Origin: Pseudorhodoplanes sinuspersici
Lineage (GTDB): Bacteria; Pseudomonadota; Alphaproteobacteria; Rhizobiales; Xanthobacteraceae
NCBI RefSeq assembly: GCF_002119765.1
Contig: NZ_CP021112.1
Coordinates: 552,501-616,500 of the forward strand
DNA length: 64,000 bases
Reading direction: 5' to 3'
The notes beneath the pieces are model-generated. The model worked only from the letters and a program-made list of their open reading frames with translations, ran no database searches and was not told the DNA's origin. Positions 29,480-36,790 of this stretch are shown one piece after another. Within the stretch, counting starts at the first letter, position 1. Each line of letters opens with the position of its first letter. The position numbers were made by a program, and so were the translations under genes.

Positions 29480-30337
29480 TCACACGCCCTGCGCGGTTGC
29501 GTTCGGGAAGAACAGCTGCTGGCCGTTGATCTTGTAATCGGCAATCGCCTTCTGCCCTTCCGGCGACACCAGCCAGTCGATGAAGGCTTGCCCTTCGGCT
29601 TTCTTCACATGCGAATGCTTTTGCGGATTGACGAGAATGACGCCGTATTGATTGAACAGCTTGTTGTCGCCTTGAACGGCGATATCGAGATCGCCTCTGT
29701 TCTTGAACGACAGCCAGGTCCCGCGATCGGTCAGCACATAGGCGTTCGACGCCGAGGCGGTGTTGAGCGCAGCGCCCATGCCCTGCCCGATCTCCTTGTA
29801 CCAAGGGCCCTTATCGGCAGCGATATCGATGCCGGCCTGCTTCCAGAGATTGAGTTCGGCCGAATGCGTCCCGGACTTGTCGCCGCGCGAGATGAACGGC
29901 GCCTGCTTGCTCTTGATCGTCTTCAGCGCCGCGACGATGTCTTTAGATCCCTTGATGCCGGCCGGATCGCTCTTCGGCCCGACCAGGACGAAGTCGTTAT
30001 ACATCACCGGGTAGCGCTTCACGCCCGCGCCCTCGGATACGAATTTCTCTTCCTGTCCTCTGGCATGGACGAACACGACGTCGGCATCGCCACGGCGGCC
30101 GGTATCGAGCGCCTGACCGGTGCCTTGCGAGACCACCTTCACGTCGATGCCGGTCTTCTTCTTGAACAGCGGCAGGATATGATTGAACAAGCCGGAATCC
30201 GTGGTCGATGTCGTCGATGACACGACGATGGATTTGTCTTGGGATTTGTCCTGAGATTTGTCCTGCGCGAGTACGGGCGATGTAAGAGCGATCAGCGCAA
30301 CGGCACCGAATGCAACAAGCTGACGACGATAAAGCAT
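29480..30337 (-). CDS. tupA: tungstate-binding protein TupA
   Basis: A 285-aa periplasmic protein with a signal peptide (MLYRRQLVAFGAVALIALTS, cut near VLAQ). The signature oxyanion loop VVSSTTSTTDSGLFNHILP and GTGQALDTGRRGDADVVFVH identify TupA/WtpA-like binding proteins, which show very high tungstate affinity. ATG 30337 follows CGGAGGAAAG, a strong ribosome-binding site. Just after the signal peptide a 4-residue unit DKSQ is repeated three times, from 12-bp DNA repeats at about 30231-30266. It lies downstream of tupB-tupC in the same operon. Confidence 0.93.
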   Translation of the reverse strand: MLYRRQLVAFGAVALIALTSPVLAQDKSQDKSQDKSIVVSSTTSTTDSGLFNHILPLFKKKTGIDVKVVSQGTGQALDTGRRGDADVVFVHARGQEEKFVSEGAGVKRYPVMYNDFVLVGPKSDPAGIKGSKDIVAALKTIKSKQAPFISRGDKSGTHSAELNLWKQAGIDIAADKGPWYKEIGQGMGAALNTASASNAYVLTDRGTWLSFKNRGDLDIAVQGDNKLFNQYGVILVNPQKHSHVKKAEGQAFIDWLVSPEGQKAIADYKINGQQLFFPNATAQGV

Positions 30338-30361
30338 ATCTTTCCTCCGGCTGTCGATCAT

Positions 30362-31090
30362 TCAAACAAGCAACTCGCCGGCGACGAAACGACGTGCGGC
30401 GTCGGTCTTTGGCGAATTGAAAAAGGTCATCGTGTCGGCCGCCTCCACAATGCGCCCGCGATGCATCAGCACGATCTCGCCGGCGAGACGGCGCGCTTCG
30501 CCAAGGTTGTGTGTCGCCATCACGATCTTGATGCCGCGTGCGGCGATGTTTTGAATGATGTCTTCGGTGGCCTTGGTCGCGGCAGGATCGAGACTTGCCG
30601 TCGGCTCGTCGAGAAAAAGAATTTCCGGTTCTTTGGCCAGCGCACGCGCAATCGCAAGACGCTGCTGTTCGCCACCGGACATGCGCCGCGCCGGGCGCTC
30701 GCCAAGTCCGCTCAATCCGACCAGCGCCAGCAATTCATCCGCACGCTTGCTGCGCTCAGTGCGAGGGACACCCGCAGCGGCGAGTGCGTAGTGGAGATTG
30801 CCGATCGCGGATCGTCGCAGCATCACCGGCCGCTGGAACACGATGGCGCGGCGCAGCGGCGGCACATCGCTCCGTCCGCCGAAGGTGACGCGACCGGATG
30901 TCGGCCGGACGAGGCCCATCGCCACGCGCATCAGGCTGGTCTTGCCCGAACCATTGGGGCCGACCAGAACGGTCGGAGCACCGGCGGAGAAGGTCAGCGT
31001 GACGTGGTCGAGGATCGTCACCTCGCGCGCGAGCAACGAGACTTCTTCGAGCATGACAGGAAGATCGGAAAGCGGTGCGCGCATCGCCAT
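30362..31090 (-). CDS. tupC: tungstate ABC transporter ATP-binding protein TupC
   Basis: A 242-aa nucleotide-binding subunit: Walker A GPNGSGKTS near 42, Q-loop VFQRPVML, signature MSGGEQQRLAIARAL, Walker B ILFLDEPTASLD, switch His in ATHNLGEA. It lacks the C-terminal TOBE domain found in ModC, which is usual for TupC. ATG 31090 shares its A with the tupB TGA (TGATG), so the two are translationally coupled; a GTG 3 bp upstream is an alternative. tupA follows 24 bp downstream. Confidence 0.93.
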   Translation of the reverse strand: MAMRAPLSDLPVMLEEVSLLAREVTILDHVTLTFSAGAPTVLVGPNGSGKTSLMRVAMGLVRPTSGRVTFGGRSDVPPLRRAIVFQRPVMLRRSAIGNLHYALAAAGVPRTERSKRADELLALVGLSGLGERPARRMSGGEQQRLAIARALAKEPEILFLDEPTASLDPAATKATEDIIQNIAARGIKIVMATHNLGEARRLAGEIVLMHRGRIVEAADTMTFFNSPKTDAARRFVAGELLV

Positions 31091-31782
31091 CACCCGGCGT
31101 AGCGTTCGCCGGCCCGGCGCATCGCCCAGGCCAGAGCATTCACGATCATCACCAAAGTCAGCAGAATGACGCCAAGACCAATGGCGAGAGAAAGGTCGCC
31201 TTTCGACGTTTCGAGCGCGATTGCGGTCGTCATCACGCGGGTGAAGCCATCGATATTGCCGCCGACAATGATGACCGCGCCAACCTCCGCCGCGGCTCTT
31301 CCAAAGCCCGCCAGCAAAGCCGTCACCAGGCTATAGCGCCCGTCGCGGATCAGCGTCACAACCCGTTGCAGCGGCCCGACATTCATCGCGTCGAGTTCGT
31401 CGCGGTATTCGGCGTAGAGATCCTCGATGGTCTGCCGCGCCAGCGCGGCGATGATCGGTGCAACCAGAATGGTCTGCGCAATGATCATTGCCGTCGGCGT
31501 GAAGAGGAGGCCCAGCGAGCCGAACGCGCCGGAACGCGACAGAAGAAGATAGACAACGAGACCGACCACCACCGGGGGAAGGCCCATCAACGCATTCAGG
31601 ACGATGATAACGGCATTGCGTCCAGGAAATTTCGTCAATGCGATCAAGGCCCCGAACGGTATCCCGATCACGGCAGCGCAGGCCACCGCCGACAGACTGA
31701 CGATCAGCGACAGCCGAACGATCGCCAGCAGGGCCGGATCGGCCCGCAGGATCAAGTCCAAGGCTGAAGCATCGGTCGGCAT
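31090..31782 (-). CDS. tupB: tungstate ABC transporter permease TupB
   Basis: A 230-aa inner-membrane subunit with about six helices and the EAA-type coupling loop around RDELDAMNVGPLQRVVTLI. Runs LNALMGLPPVVVGLVVYLLL and GFGRAAAEVGAVIIVGGNIDG are typical of TupB. It is first in the tupB-tupC-tupA operon. The ATG has no good ribosome-binding site; instead an inverted repeat (31781-31798) begins at the start codon, which may be an operator bound by the divergent regulator. Confidence 0.93.
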   Translation of the reverse strand: MPTDASALDLILRADPALLAIVRLSLIVSLSAVACAAVIGIPFGALIALTKFPGRNAVIIVLNALMGLPPVVVGLVVYLLLSRSGAFGSLGLLFTPTAMIIAQTILVAPIIAALARQTIEDLYAEYRDELDAMNVGPLQRVVTLIRDGRYSLVTALLAGFGRAAAEVGAVIIVGGNIDGFTRVMTTAIALETSKGDLSLAIGLGVILLTLVMIVNALAWAMRRAGERYAG

Positions 31783-31798
31783 GCAATTGCTGTTGCAT
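31781..31798. promoter_or_regulatory. candidate operator in the tupB/regulator divergent region
   Basis: Inverted repeat ATGCAA-N6-TTGCAT (31781-31798), with the palindrome GCAATTGC at 31783-31790 within it. It lies in the 71-bp gap between the divergent tupB and HTH/PBP-like regulator genes and touches the tupB start codon, where a bound repressor would block initiation. Confidence 0.45.
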
Positions 31799-31853
31799 TC
31801 ACACGCATAAGGGTCAATTTTCGGAGCAAATTCATCTCAGCGCAGGCCTGTTC

Positions 31854-32741
31854 ATGCCGGAATTACTCAATACCGACGAGGCCGCCACGTATCTGCGGTT
31901 GAGCGAGCGCAAGCTCTATGAGCTGGTGGCCAGTGGCGCGATCCCCTGCAGCAAGGTTACTGGCCGCTGGCTGTTTCCGAAGGCCGCGCTCGACCGCTGG
32001 GTTGCGTCCGGCCTGCCTTCCTCGTTGAAAACACTGGAGATCTCGTCGCCGCCCATCGTCGGCGGCAGCCACGACCCGCTGCTGGAATGGGCCTTGCGCG
32101 AGAGCGGTTGCGGCCTCGCCAGCCTGCCGGAAGGCTCGGAGGCCGGCCTCCGCCGCCTCGCCCGCCGCGAGGTCATCGCCGCGGCGATCCACCTGCACCC
32201 GTTAACGGGCGAACATGACCGCGCCAATATCGATGCCGTTACCGAGGCTCCGGGGCTGCATGATGCGGTGCTGATCGGATTCTCCTTGCGCGAACAGGGG
32301 CTTGTGGTCGCTCCTGGCAACCCGCTCGGCCTTCGTGACATCGCCCAATTGGCCCATTCCGGCCTGCGGGTCGCGCGGCGGCAGGACGGGGCCGGCGCGC
32401 AATTGCTGCTGCTGTCACTGCTGGCCAGCGTCGGCATCGACCCTGCCGCGCTGAATCTCACCCGGCCGGATTGCGTCACCGGCACCGACATCGCCGACAG
32501 GATCCGGCGCGGGCAGGCCGATTGCGGCATCGCCACGCGCTCGGTCGCGCAGGCTGCGGGAATGGAGTTCGTGCCCCTGATCTGGGAGCGCTTCGACCTT
32601 GTTCTGCGCCAGCGCGACTATTTTTTGCCCGGACCGTCGGCGTTGTTCGGCTTTGTCCGGTCGGACCGTTTCCGGCAGCGCGCGTCAGACCTTGGGGGTT
32701 ATGATCTCTCCGTCTGTGGCGAGATCCGGCTGGTCAATTGA
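31854..32741 (+). CDS. excisionase-type HTH regulator with periplasmic-binding-like domain
   Basis: A 295-aa protein. Residues 1-50 form an excisionase/MerR-like helix-turn-helix (LNTDEAATYLRLSERKLYELV, then GRWLFPKAALDRWV). Residues about 65-290 form a PBP-like ligand domain (PF12727 style) with LHDAVLIGFSLREQGLVVA and SGLRVARRQDGAGAQLLL. One-component regulators of this design next to Tup/Mod genes are thought to sense molybdate or tungstate. It is divergent from tupB across 71 bp containing an inverted repeat. It is followed 87 bp later by tRNA-Ser. Confidence 0.85.
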   Translation: MPELLNTDEAATYLRLSERKLYELVASGAIPCSKVTGRWLFPKAALDRWVASGLPSSLKTLEISSPPIVGGSHDPLLEWALRESGCGLASLPEGSEAGLRRLARREVIAAAIHLHPLTGEHDRANIDAVTEAPGLHDAVLIGFSLREQGLVVAPGNPLGLRDIAQLAHSGLRVARRQDGAGAQLLLLSLLASVGIDPAALNLTRPDCVTGTDIADRIRRGQADCGIATRSVAQAAGMEFVPLIWERFDLVLRQRDYFLPGPSALFGFVRSDRFRQRASDLGGYDLSVCGEIRLVN

Positions 32742-32828
32742 GCAATCCGGCCGGCACCGTTTAATCGTCTGTGCATCGCGACCGTTTCTCTTGATAAATC
32801 CGGCAGATGCGGTCAAAAGACCCGCGCC

Positions 32829-32918
32829 GGAGAGGTGGCCGAGTGGCTGAAGGCGCACGCTTGGAAAGCGTGTATACGGGAAACCGTATCGAGGGTTCGA
32901 ATCCCTCTCTCTCCGCCA
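32829..32918 (+). tRNA. tRNA-Ser(GGA)
   Basis: A 90-nt tRNA with a 7-bp acceptor stem (GGAGAGG with TCTCTCC), anticodon loop CTTGGAAAG giving anticodon GGA, a long class II variable arm (TACGGGAAACCGTA), T-loop GGTTCGAATCC, discriminator G and an encoded CCA. It reads UCC/UCU serine codons. It sits at the border between core genes and the accessory region, and its 3' end is a plausible integration site. Confidence 0.97.
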
Positions 32919-33289
32919 ACTGCTCTGTGGCTAGCGTTCTCTCGCGCGATCTGATGTGGTGAAAATCGCCACGTCCTGCGGGACTTTTGCAGCGGACCTC
33001 TGCACTGCCGCGCCTTCCGTCAATGGAGTCGTCGTTCTCTGTGGGCTGTGTTTCTCTCGACCTGTGGACTAGATGAATTCGGTACGGATTTCGATGTCGT
33101 TGAACGGCCGAGGCTTTTTCGCTGAACGCAATCCGTACGATTGGCAAGGTGACTTGAGTGGCGAGTGCACGTCGTCGCCAAACCGATCTTTGATAGCTGG
33201 TACAATTTTCGTCGCCGCGCTACGAGCGCTCGCAGATCAGTTGCTCCGCGGACCTTAGGAACTGAATTGGGATAACGGTATACTTCACA
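32919..33289. other. gap between tRNA-Ser and the island genes
   Basis: No gene is supported. Short open frames on both strands lack ribosome-binding sites. TATACT (33279-33284) lies 5 nt before the ATG of the next gene and would fit a -10 element of a leaderless transcript, but the matching -35 (around 33255) is poor. This region probably contains the left junction of the accessory DNA; no second copy of the tRNA 3' end was seen elsewhere in the window. Confidence 0.4.
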
Positions 33290-33886
33290 ATGGATCATCG
33301 AATCGCCCGCTCGACTGATAATCCCCGGCCGGCTGCTGGCTCTTTTGAGGCTCTACCGCGGCGCATTTTCATCGACTCCTGTACGGTCCAAACCCTGCAG
33401 AAATACGGCGAGTATATCTATGACGGTGGTTCGATCCGGCCCCATGATGCCATTCACCGGATCCCGGATGGCCTGGACAATGTCGAGGCACTGAGAGCGG
33501 TGTGCCAGGTTACGAGCCGTGCGATGTTTCAATGGATCGTCTCAGATGCGAGTCGACAGGAGGCGGCAGCGAAGGGTGATTTTGGTCACCTGCAATGGTT
33601 GTTCGAGATCGACGACTATTCGCGAAGCTTCTTGCACGAGACTGGCGCATCGCCGGAGAGCCGAGCGCTCGCGTCGAGGCTCGACGAGCCAAAGTTCGGC
33701 TATCTCGGGGCGGGCGACCGCATCCTGTTGCAGGATGCGGTCTTCCTGCAGTGTGACTCGTTTTTGACCATGGAACGCAAGCTTCCAAAGAACGCCGCTC
33801 ATATCGAGCGTGAGCTCGGGATCCGCGTACTCACGCCGATCACCTATTGGGAGATGCTGCGGCCATGGGCGGCTCTCTGGTGGTGA
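33290..33886 (+). CDS. PIN-like domain protein, function unknown
   Basis: A 198-aa cytosolic protein. It has the spacing of acidic residues seen in PIN-like nucleases: RRIFIDSCTVQTL (Asp near 29), an acidic centre near WLFEIDD, then GAGDRILLQDAVFLQCDSFLTME (Asp near 142, 149 and 156), followed by a beta-strand GIRVLTPITYWEML. I infer a possible metal-dependent RNase/DNase; no homologue can be confirmed here. It is followed 22 bp later by the TIR-like gene, so the two are likely co-expressed. The start is uncertain because no ribosome-binding site precedes ATG 33290. Confidence 0.55.
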   Translation: MDHRIARSTDNPRPAAGSFEALPRRIFIDSCTVQTLQKYGEYIYDGGSIRPHDAIHRIPDGLDNVEALRAVCQVTSRAMFQWIVSDASRQEAAAKGDFGHLQWLFEIDDYSRSFLHETGASPESRALASRLDEPKFGYLGAGDRILLQDAVFLQCDSFLTMERKLPKNAAHIERELGIRVLTPITYWEMLRPWAALWW

Positions 33887-33908
33887 GCGCGAGTCTGTCG
33901 GGAACCCG

Positions 33909-35177
33909 ATGAAGATCTTCTGGGCTTGGCAGTCTGACACACCGGGTAAAACGGGCCGCTACTTCGTGCGCGAGGCACTGGTGGACGCCATCAAGGTCTT
34001 GAAGCAGCCGGAAGAGGTGGAAGAGCCGACCAAGGCCGAGAACCGCGAAAGCATGCATCTCGATCAGGATAGGCAAAACGTCACCGGCAGCCCGGCTCTC
34101 GCCGATACCATCAAACGCAAGATACGCGAATCCGCGGTGTTCATCGGCGACGTTGCGCCCGTGTCGAAGATTCCGAGGCGGAGAGGTATCAGGGATTCAC
34201 GCGAAAAGAGAAACATGAACCCAAACGTGGCGATCGAGCTTGGGTACGCCCAGCATGCGCTAGGAGACGAGCGGGTGCTGATGGTCCTGAACGAGCACTA
34301 CGGCGGCAGGGAATTTCTGCCATTCGATCTGCAGCACCATGCGGGGCCGATCATCTACAGCTTGAGGCCGGACGCAACAAAAGAAGAGATAGTTGCTGAG
34401 CACGCCAAATTGCGCGGCCAATTCGTGACCGCCCTACGCGGATTTCTCGGAGCCGCCCCCGCGGTCGTCACGCCACCCTTTCCCTCGGTTCCGCCCGCGA
34501 CGACGCCAGCCGTGTGGTTTAAGCGCGGCGAGGTCGTGGCGAAGTTCGACGACGAGACCGAGTATGGATTTGCCGATGATAAGGGAATGTATCTAAAGCT
34601 CTCTCCGCGGACGGCGCTCGCCAAGCCGTTCACAACCGGCGAACTGTATGGATTGGCTCGGCAGTCACAGTTTGGGCTGCTGTATCGGCAGCAGGCTGGC
34701 CTGCCTCACCACAATGCTCGCGGCGCCGTCCTTCTGGAGCCGGTGAGCGGCTCTGGCGGCCGACTCCGCGCTGCCACGCAAGTGTTTCATAACGGCGAGA
34801 TATGGAGCATCGGCCGCGACCTGCTAGTTGATAACGAGTACGGCAAACTGGTTCCGGTGAAGCTGTTGGAGACAGCGTTCCGCGAAGCGCTCACGCGGCA
34901 CGTCGATTTCATGCAGACCAAGCTTGGTATTCCACCGCCCTATACGGTCGAGTTCGGCGCTGCTGGCATGCTCGGCTATTCGCTCGTCATTAATACGAAC
35001 ATCGATAATCCTTACGAACTCCGCGACGACACGTTCTCTGAGACGTTCGTCTTGGCGGAGGTATCCAGCCAGGCGATCGATGCCGCCCTGCTGAGAATTT
35101 ATGAGGCCTTCTTTAGGCGGACGGGCTACCCGCGGCCTCCGAATCTATTCGGTTTTCCGCCACCCGCTGGTCGCTAG
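33909..35177 (+). CDS. TIR-like nucleotide-binding domain protein
   Basis: About 422 aa from ATG 33909. The first 180 residues look like a prokaryotic TIR-like domain: strand MKIFWAWQSDTPGKTGRYFV, then SPALADTIKRKIRESAVFIGDVAPV, then NPNVAIELGYAQHALGDERVLMVL. The last part matches the NV-x-ELGY pattern of TIR-like (PF10137-type) proteins, where the Glu is the candidate NADase catalytic residue. The remaining 240 residues (KFDDETEYGFADDKGMYLKLS to the end) form an unrecognised alpha/beta domain that may be the sensor. Known relatives act in antiphage defence by degrading NAD+ or binding nucleotide signals. Assignment is inferred from motifs only. Confidence 0.6.
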   Translation: MKIFWAWQSDTPGKTGRYFVREALVDAIKVLKQPEEVEEPTKAENRESMHLDQDRQNVTGSPALADTIKRKIRESAVFIGDVAPVSKIPRRRGIRDSREKRNMNPNVAIELGYAQHALGDERVLMVLNEHYGGREFLPFDLQHHAGPIIYSLRPDATKEEIVAEHAKLRGQFVTALRGFLGAAPAVVTPPFPSVPPATTPAVWFKRGEVVAKFDDETEYGFADDKGMYLKLSPRTALAKPFTTGELYGLARQSQFGLLYRQQAGLPHHNARGAVLLEPVSGSGGRLRAATQVFHNGEIWSIGRDLLVDNEYGKLVPVKLLETAFREALTRHVDFMQTKLGIPPPYTVEFGAAGMLGYSLVINTNIDNPYELRDDTFSETFVLAEVSSQAIDAALLRIYEAFFRRTGYPRPPNLFGFPPPAGR

Positions 35178-35344
35178 GCTTCCCGCCTCCCACCAGGCGA
35201 AAACATACGATTCAACAGCAATTTAGCCGCTCCTCCCGCAAACCCTCTGCCGGCTGGTAGCTTCCAATTGGCACCTGGTTGGCACCTGGATTTTGCCCCT
35301 GGAAGAGATTCCATTTGACTCTATACATCGCCCAAATTAAATGA

Positions 35345-35373
35345 TTTTATATCGACTAAATTAGCGGATAAAA
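35345..35373. promoter_or_regulatory. AT-rich dyad upstream of the GHKL operon
   Basis: The dyad TTTTAT-N5-CTAA-A-TTAG-N3-ATAAAA (35345-35373) lies 21 bases before the ATG of the small gene at 35394. The segment is strikingly AT-rich against its surroundings, so it could hold a promoter and an operator. Confidence 0.4.
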
Positions 35374-35393
35374 CGTAGGCCACGGAGGCTCGT

Positions 35394-35663
35394 ATGCTCG
35401 ACAAAGCGGGAGCTGAAGGCAAAGAAAGCAAGGCCGCAAAGGCCACCAGCAAGCGCGAAAAATTTGTCCTGTTGGCCGAAAGCCGCACGAGAACGGCGAT
35501 CAAGGCCATTCGAATTATCGCCAAATTGGGCAATCGGAACGCGTACGACTATACCGAGGCCGACGTAAAGAAGATCGCCGGTGCGCTGAGCCGGGAGATC
35601 GAGGCTCTTAGGGCCCGCATGCTCTCGACCGGGGGCAAAGACGTCGTGGATTTCAAACTTTAG
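35394..35663 (+). CDS. small basic hypothetical protein
   Basis: An 89-aa protein with a Lys/Ala-rich N-terminus (GAEGKESKAAKATSKREK) and a helical C-terminal part (RTRTAIKAIRIIAKLGNRN, then YTEADVKKIAGALSREIEAL). CGGAGG lies 7 nt before the ATG. It is 35 bp upstream of the GHKL ATPase gene and likely heads that operon. I do not recognise the family. The first half resembles a disordered nucleic-acid-binding tail; the second looks like a small helical bundle. Confidence 0.65.
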   Translation: MLDKAGAEGKESKAAKATSKREKFVLLAESRTRTAIKAIRIIAKLGNRNAYDYTEADVKKIAGALSREIEALRARMLSTGGKDVVDFKL

Positions 35664-35698
35664 AGTTCTCTAGGCGTGCCTAAGCACGGGAGGAGTGA

Positions 35699-36781
35699 AT
35701 GACTGCGTCCACGTCAACCGACCTACTCGGTCGTTTGCTGACCGCTCGATCGACCGCCCAGATCGAGGCAATCCTGGCCACGCTGCCGATCGTCTCCCCT
35801 GATGACTACCAATGGGTCTCCGCCGACGACCGCTCGTCGTCTTGGCGGGACGGCAAGCTCCACTGGGTACCGGTGGGCCTTGATCGCGGGAATGGTGGGC
35901 GCATCAAGCTCGCCGGCGAGCCGATGAACCCGCTTGCGGAGCGCACGGTAAACGGGATGGAGGCGCTGATCGAGCTCGCCCGTCTCCGGGAACTCAAGAA
36001 GAACCCGGGGGCGGTGAGGCCGGCCAACCCGCGCGACGCGGTGCTGCGCTACTTTGGCTTCCCGAAGATCGACACCATCGAGCGCCTCGAAGACGAGGAG
36101 CGCAACGCACTCCGCGCCAAGATCGACGAGGTGCGGAAGAACCTGTCGGTCACGCTCGACCACGACAAGAAGTCGAAGCAGTTCTCCGTCACCATCCGCG
36201 ACCATGGCATGGGGCAGGTCCCGCAGAAGATGCACCGAACTCTGCTGTCGCTTGGCGAAAGCGACAAGGCCGACAAGCCCTACCTCATCGGAGTGTTTGG
36301 GCAGGGCGGCTCGTCGGCATTCTCGGTCGCCGAATACTCGATCGTGGTGACGCGGCGCGCGCCCGACATCCTTAAGCCGGACGAGGACGATGGTGCCGGC
36401 TGGTCCATCGTCCGTGCGATCTACCCGAAGGGCCGGCGCGACCTCTACTGGGCGTACCTGGCCGCGACGGAGGAGGGGCAGGTGCCACGCGTATCGGCGG
36501 CGGAGGCCGACAAGGCCGGCTTCGAGCACGGCGCACAGTTCACGCACATCAAGTACGACTTCGGCACCGCCGACTCGGCAATCGCACGCCTGATGTATCC
36601 GGCACTGAACCACGTGCTATTCAACCCCGTGCTGCCCTACGACCTCTACGCCCTGAAGGATAAGCCCGAGCCCATGCTCGGCACCGCGCACCGCCTCGCG
36701 CGACGCGTCCGTCTCATCAGCCAATCGGCCGGCCGCAACGCCGCACTCGACAAGGCCTTCGCCTCGCAGGCGGTCGGTTAG
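35699..36781 (+). CDS. GHKL-fold ATPase (MutL/MORC/Hsp90-like)
   Basis: A 360-aa protein carrying the Bergerat ATP-binding motifs: N box ERTVNGMEALIELA near 80 (Glu/Asn), G1 box IRDHGMG near 168 (Asp-x-Gly-x-Gly), and G2 box GVFGQGGSSAFSVAEY near 200. A ParB-like or S5 domain is not visible at the C-terminus. GHKL ATPases act as ATP-gated clamps on DNA or proteins; MORC/MutL-like forms occur in restriction-modification and other defence operons. The next gene starts 9 bp after the stop and probably supplies the missing downstream domains. Specific function unknown. Confidence 0.75.
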   Translation: MTASTSTDLLGRLLTARSTAQIEAILATLPIVSPDDYQWVSADDRSSSWRDGKLHWVPVGLDRGNGGRIKLAGEPMNPLAERTVNGMEALIELARLRELKKNPGAVRPANPRDAVLRYFGFPKIDTIERLEDEERNALRAKIDEVRKNLSVTLDHDKKSKQFSVTIRDHGMGQVPQKMHRTLLSLGESDKADKPYLIGVFGQGGSSAFSVAEYSIVVTRRAPDILKPDEDDGAGWSIVRAIYPKGRRDLYWAYLAATEEGQVPRVSAAEADKAGFEHGAQFTHIKYDFGTADSAIARLMYPALNHVLFNPVLPYDLYALKDKPEPMLGTAHRLARRVRLISQSAGRNAALDKAFASQAVG

Positions 36782-36790
36782 GAGCGCACC

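Noticed and set aside
33073..33258. 61-codon open frame after the tRNA
   Set aside because: No ribosome-binding site or recognisable sequence; more likely part of the island junction.
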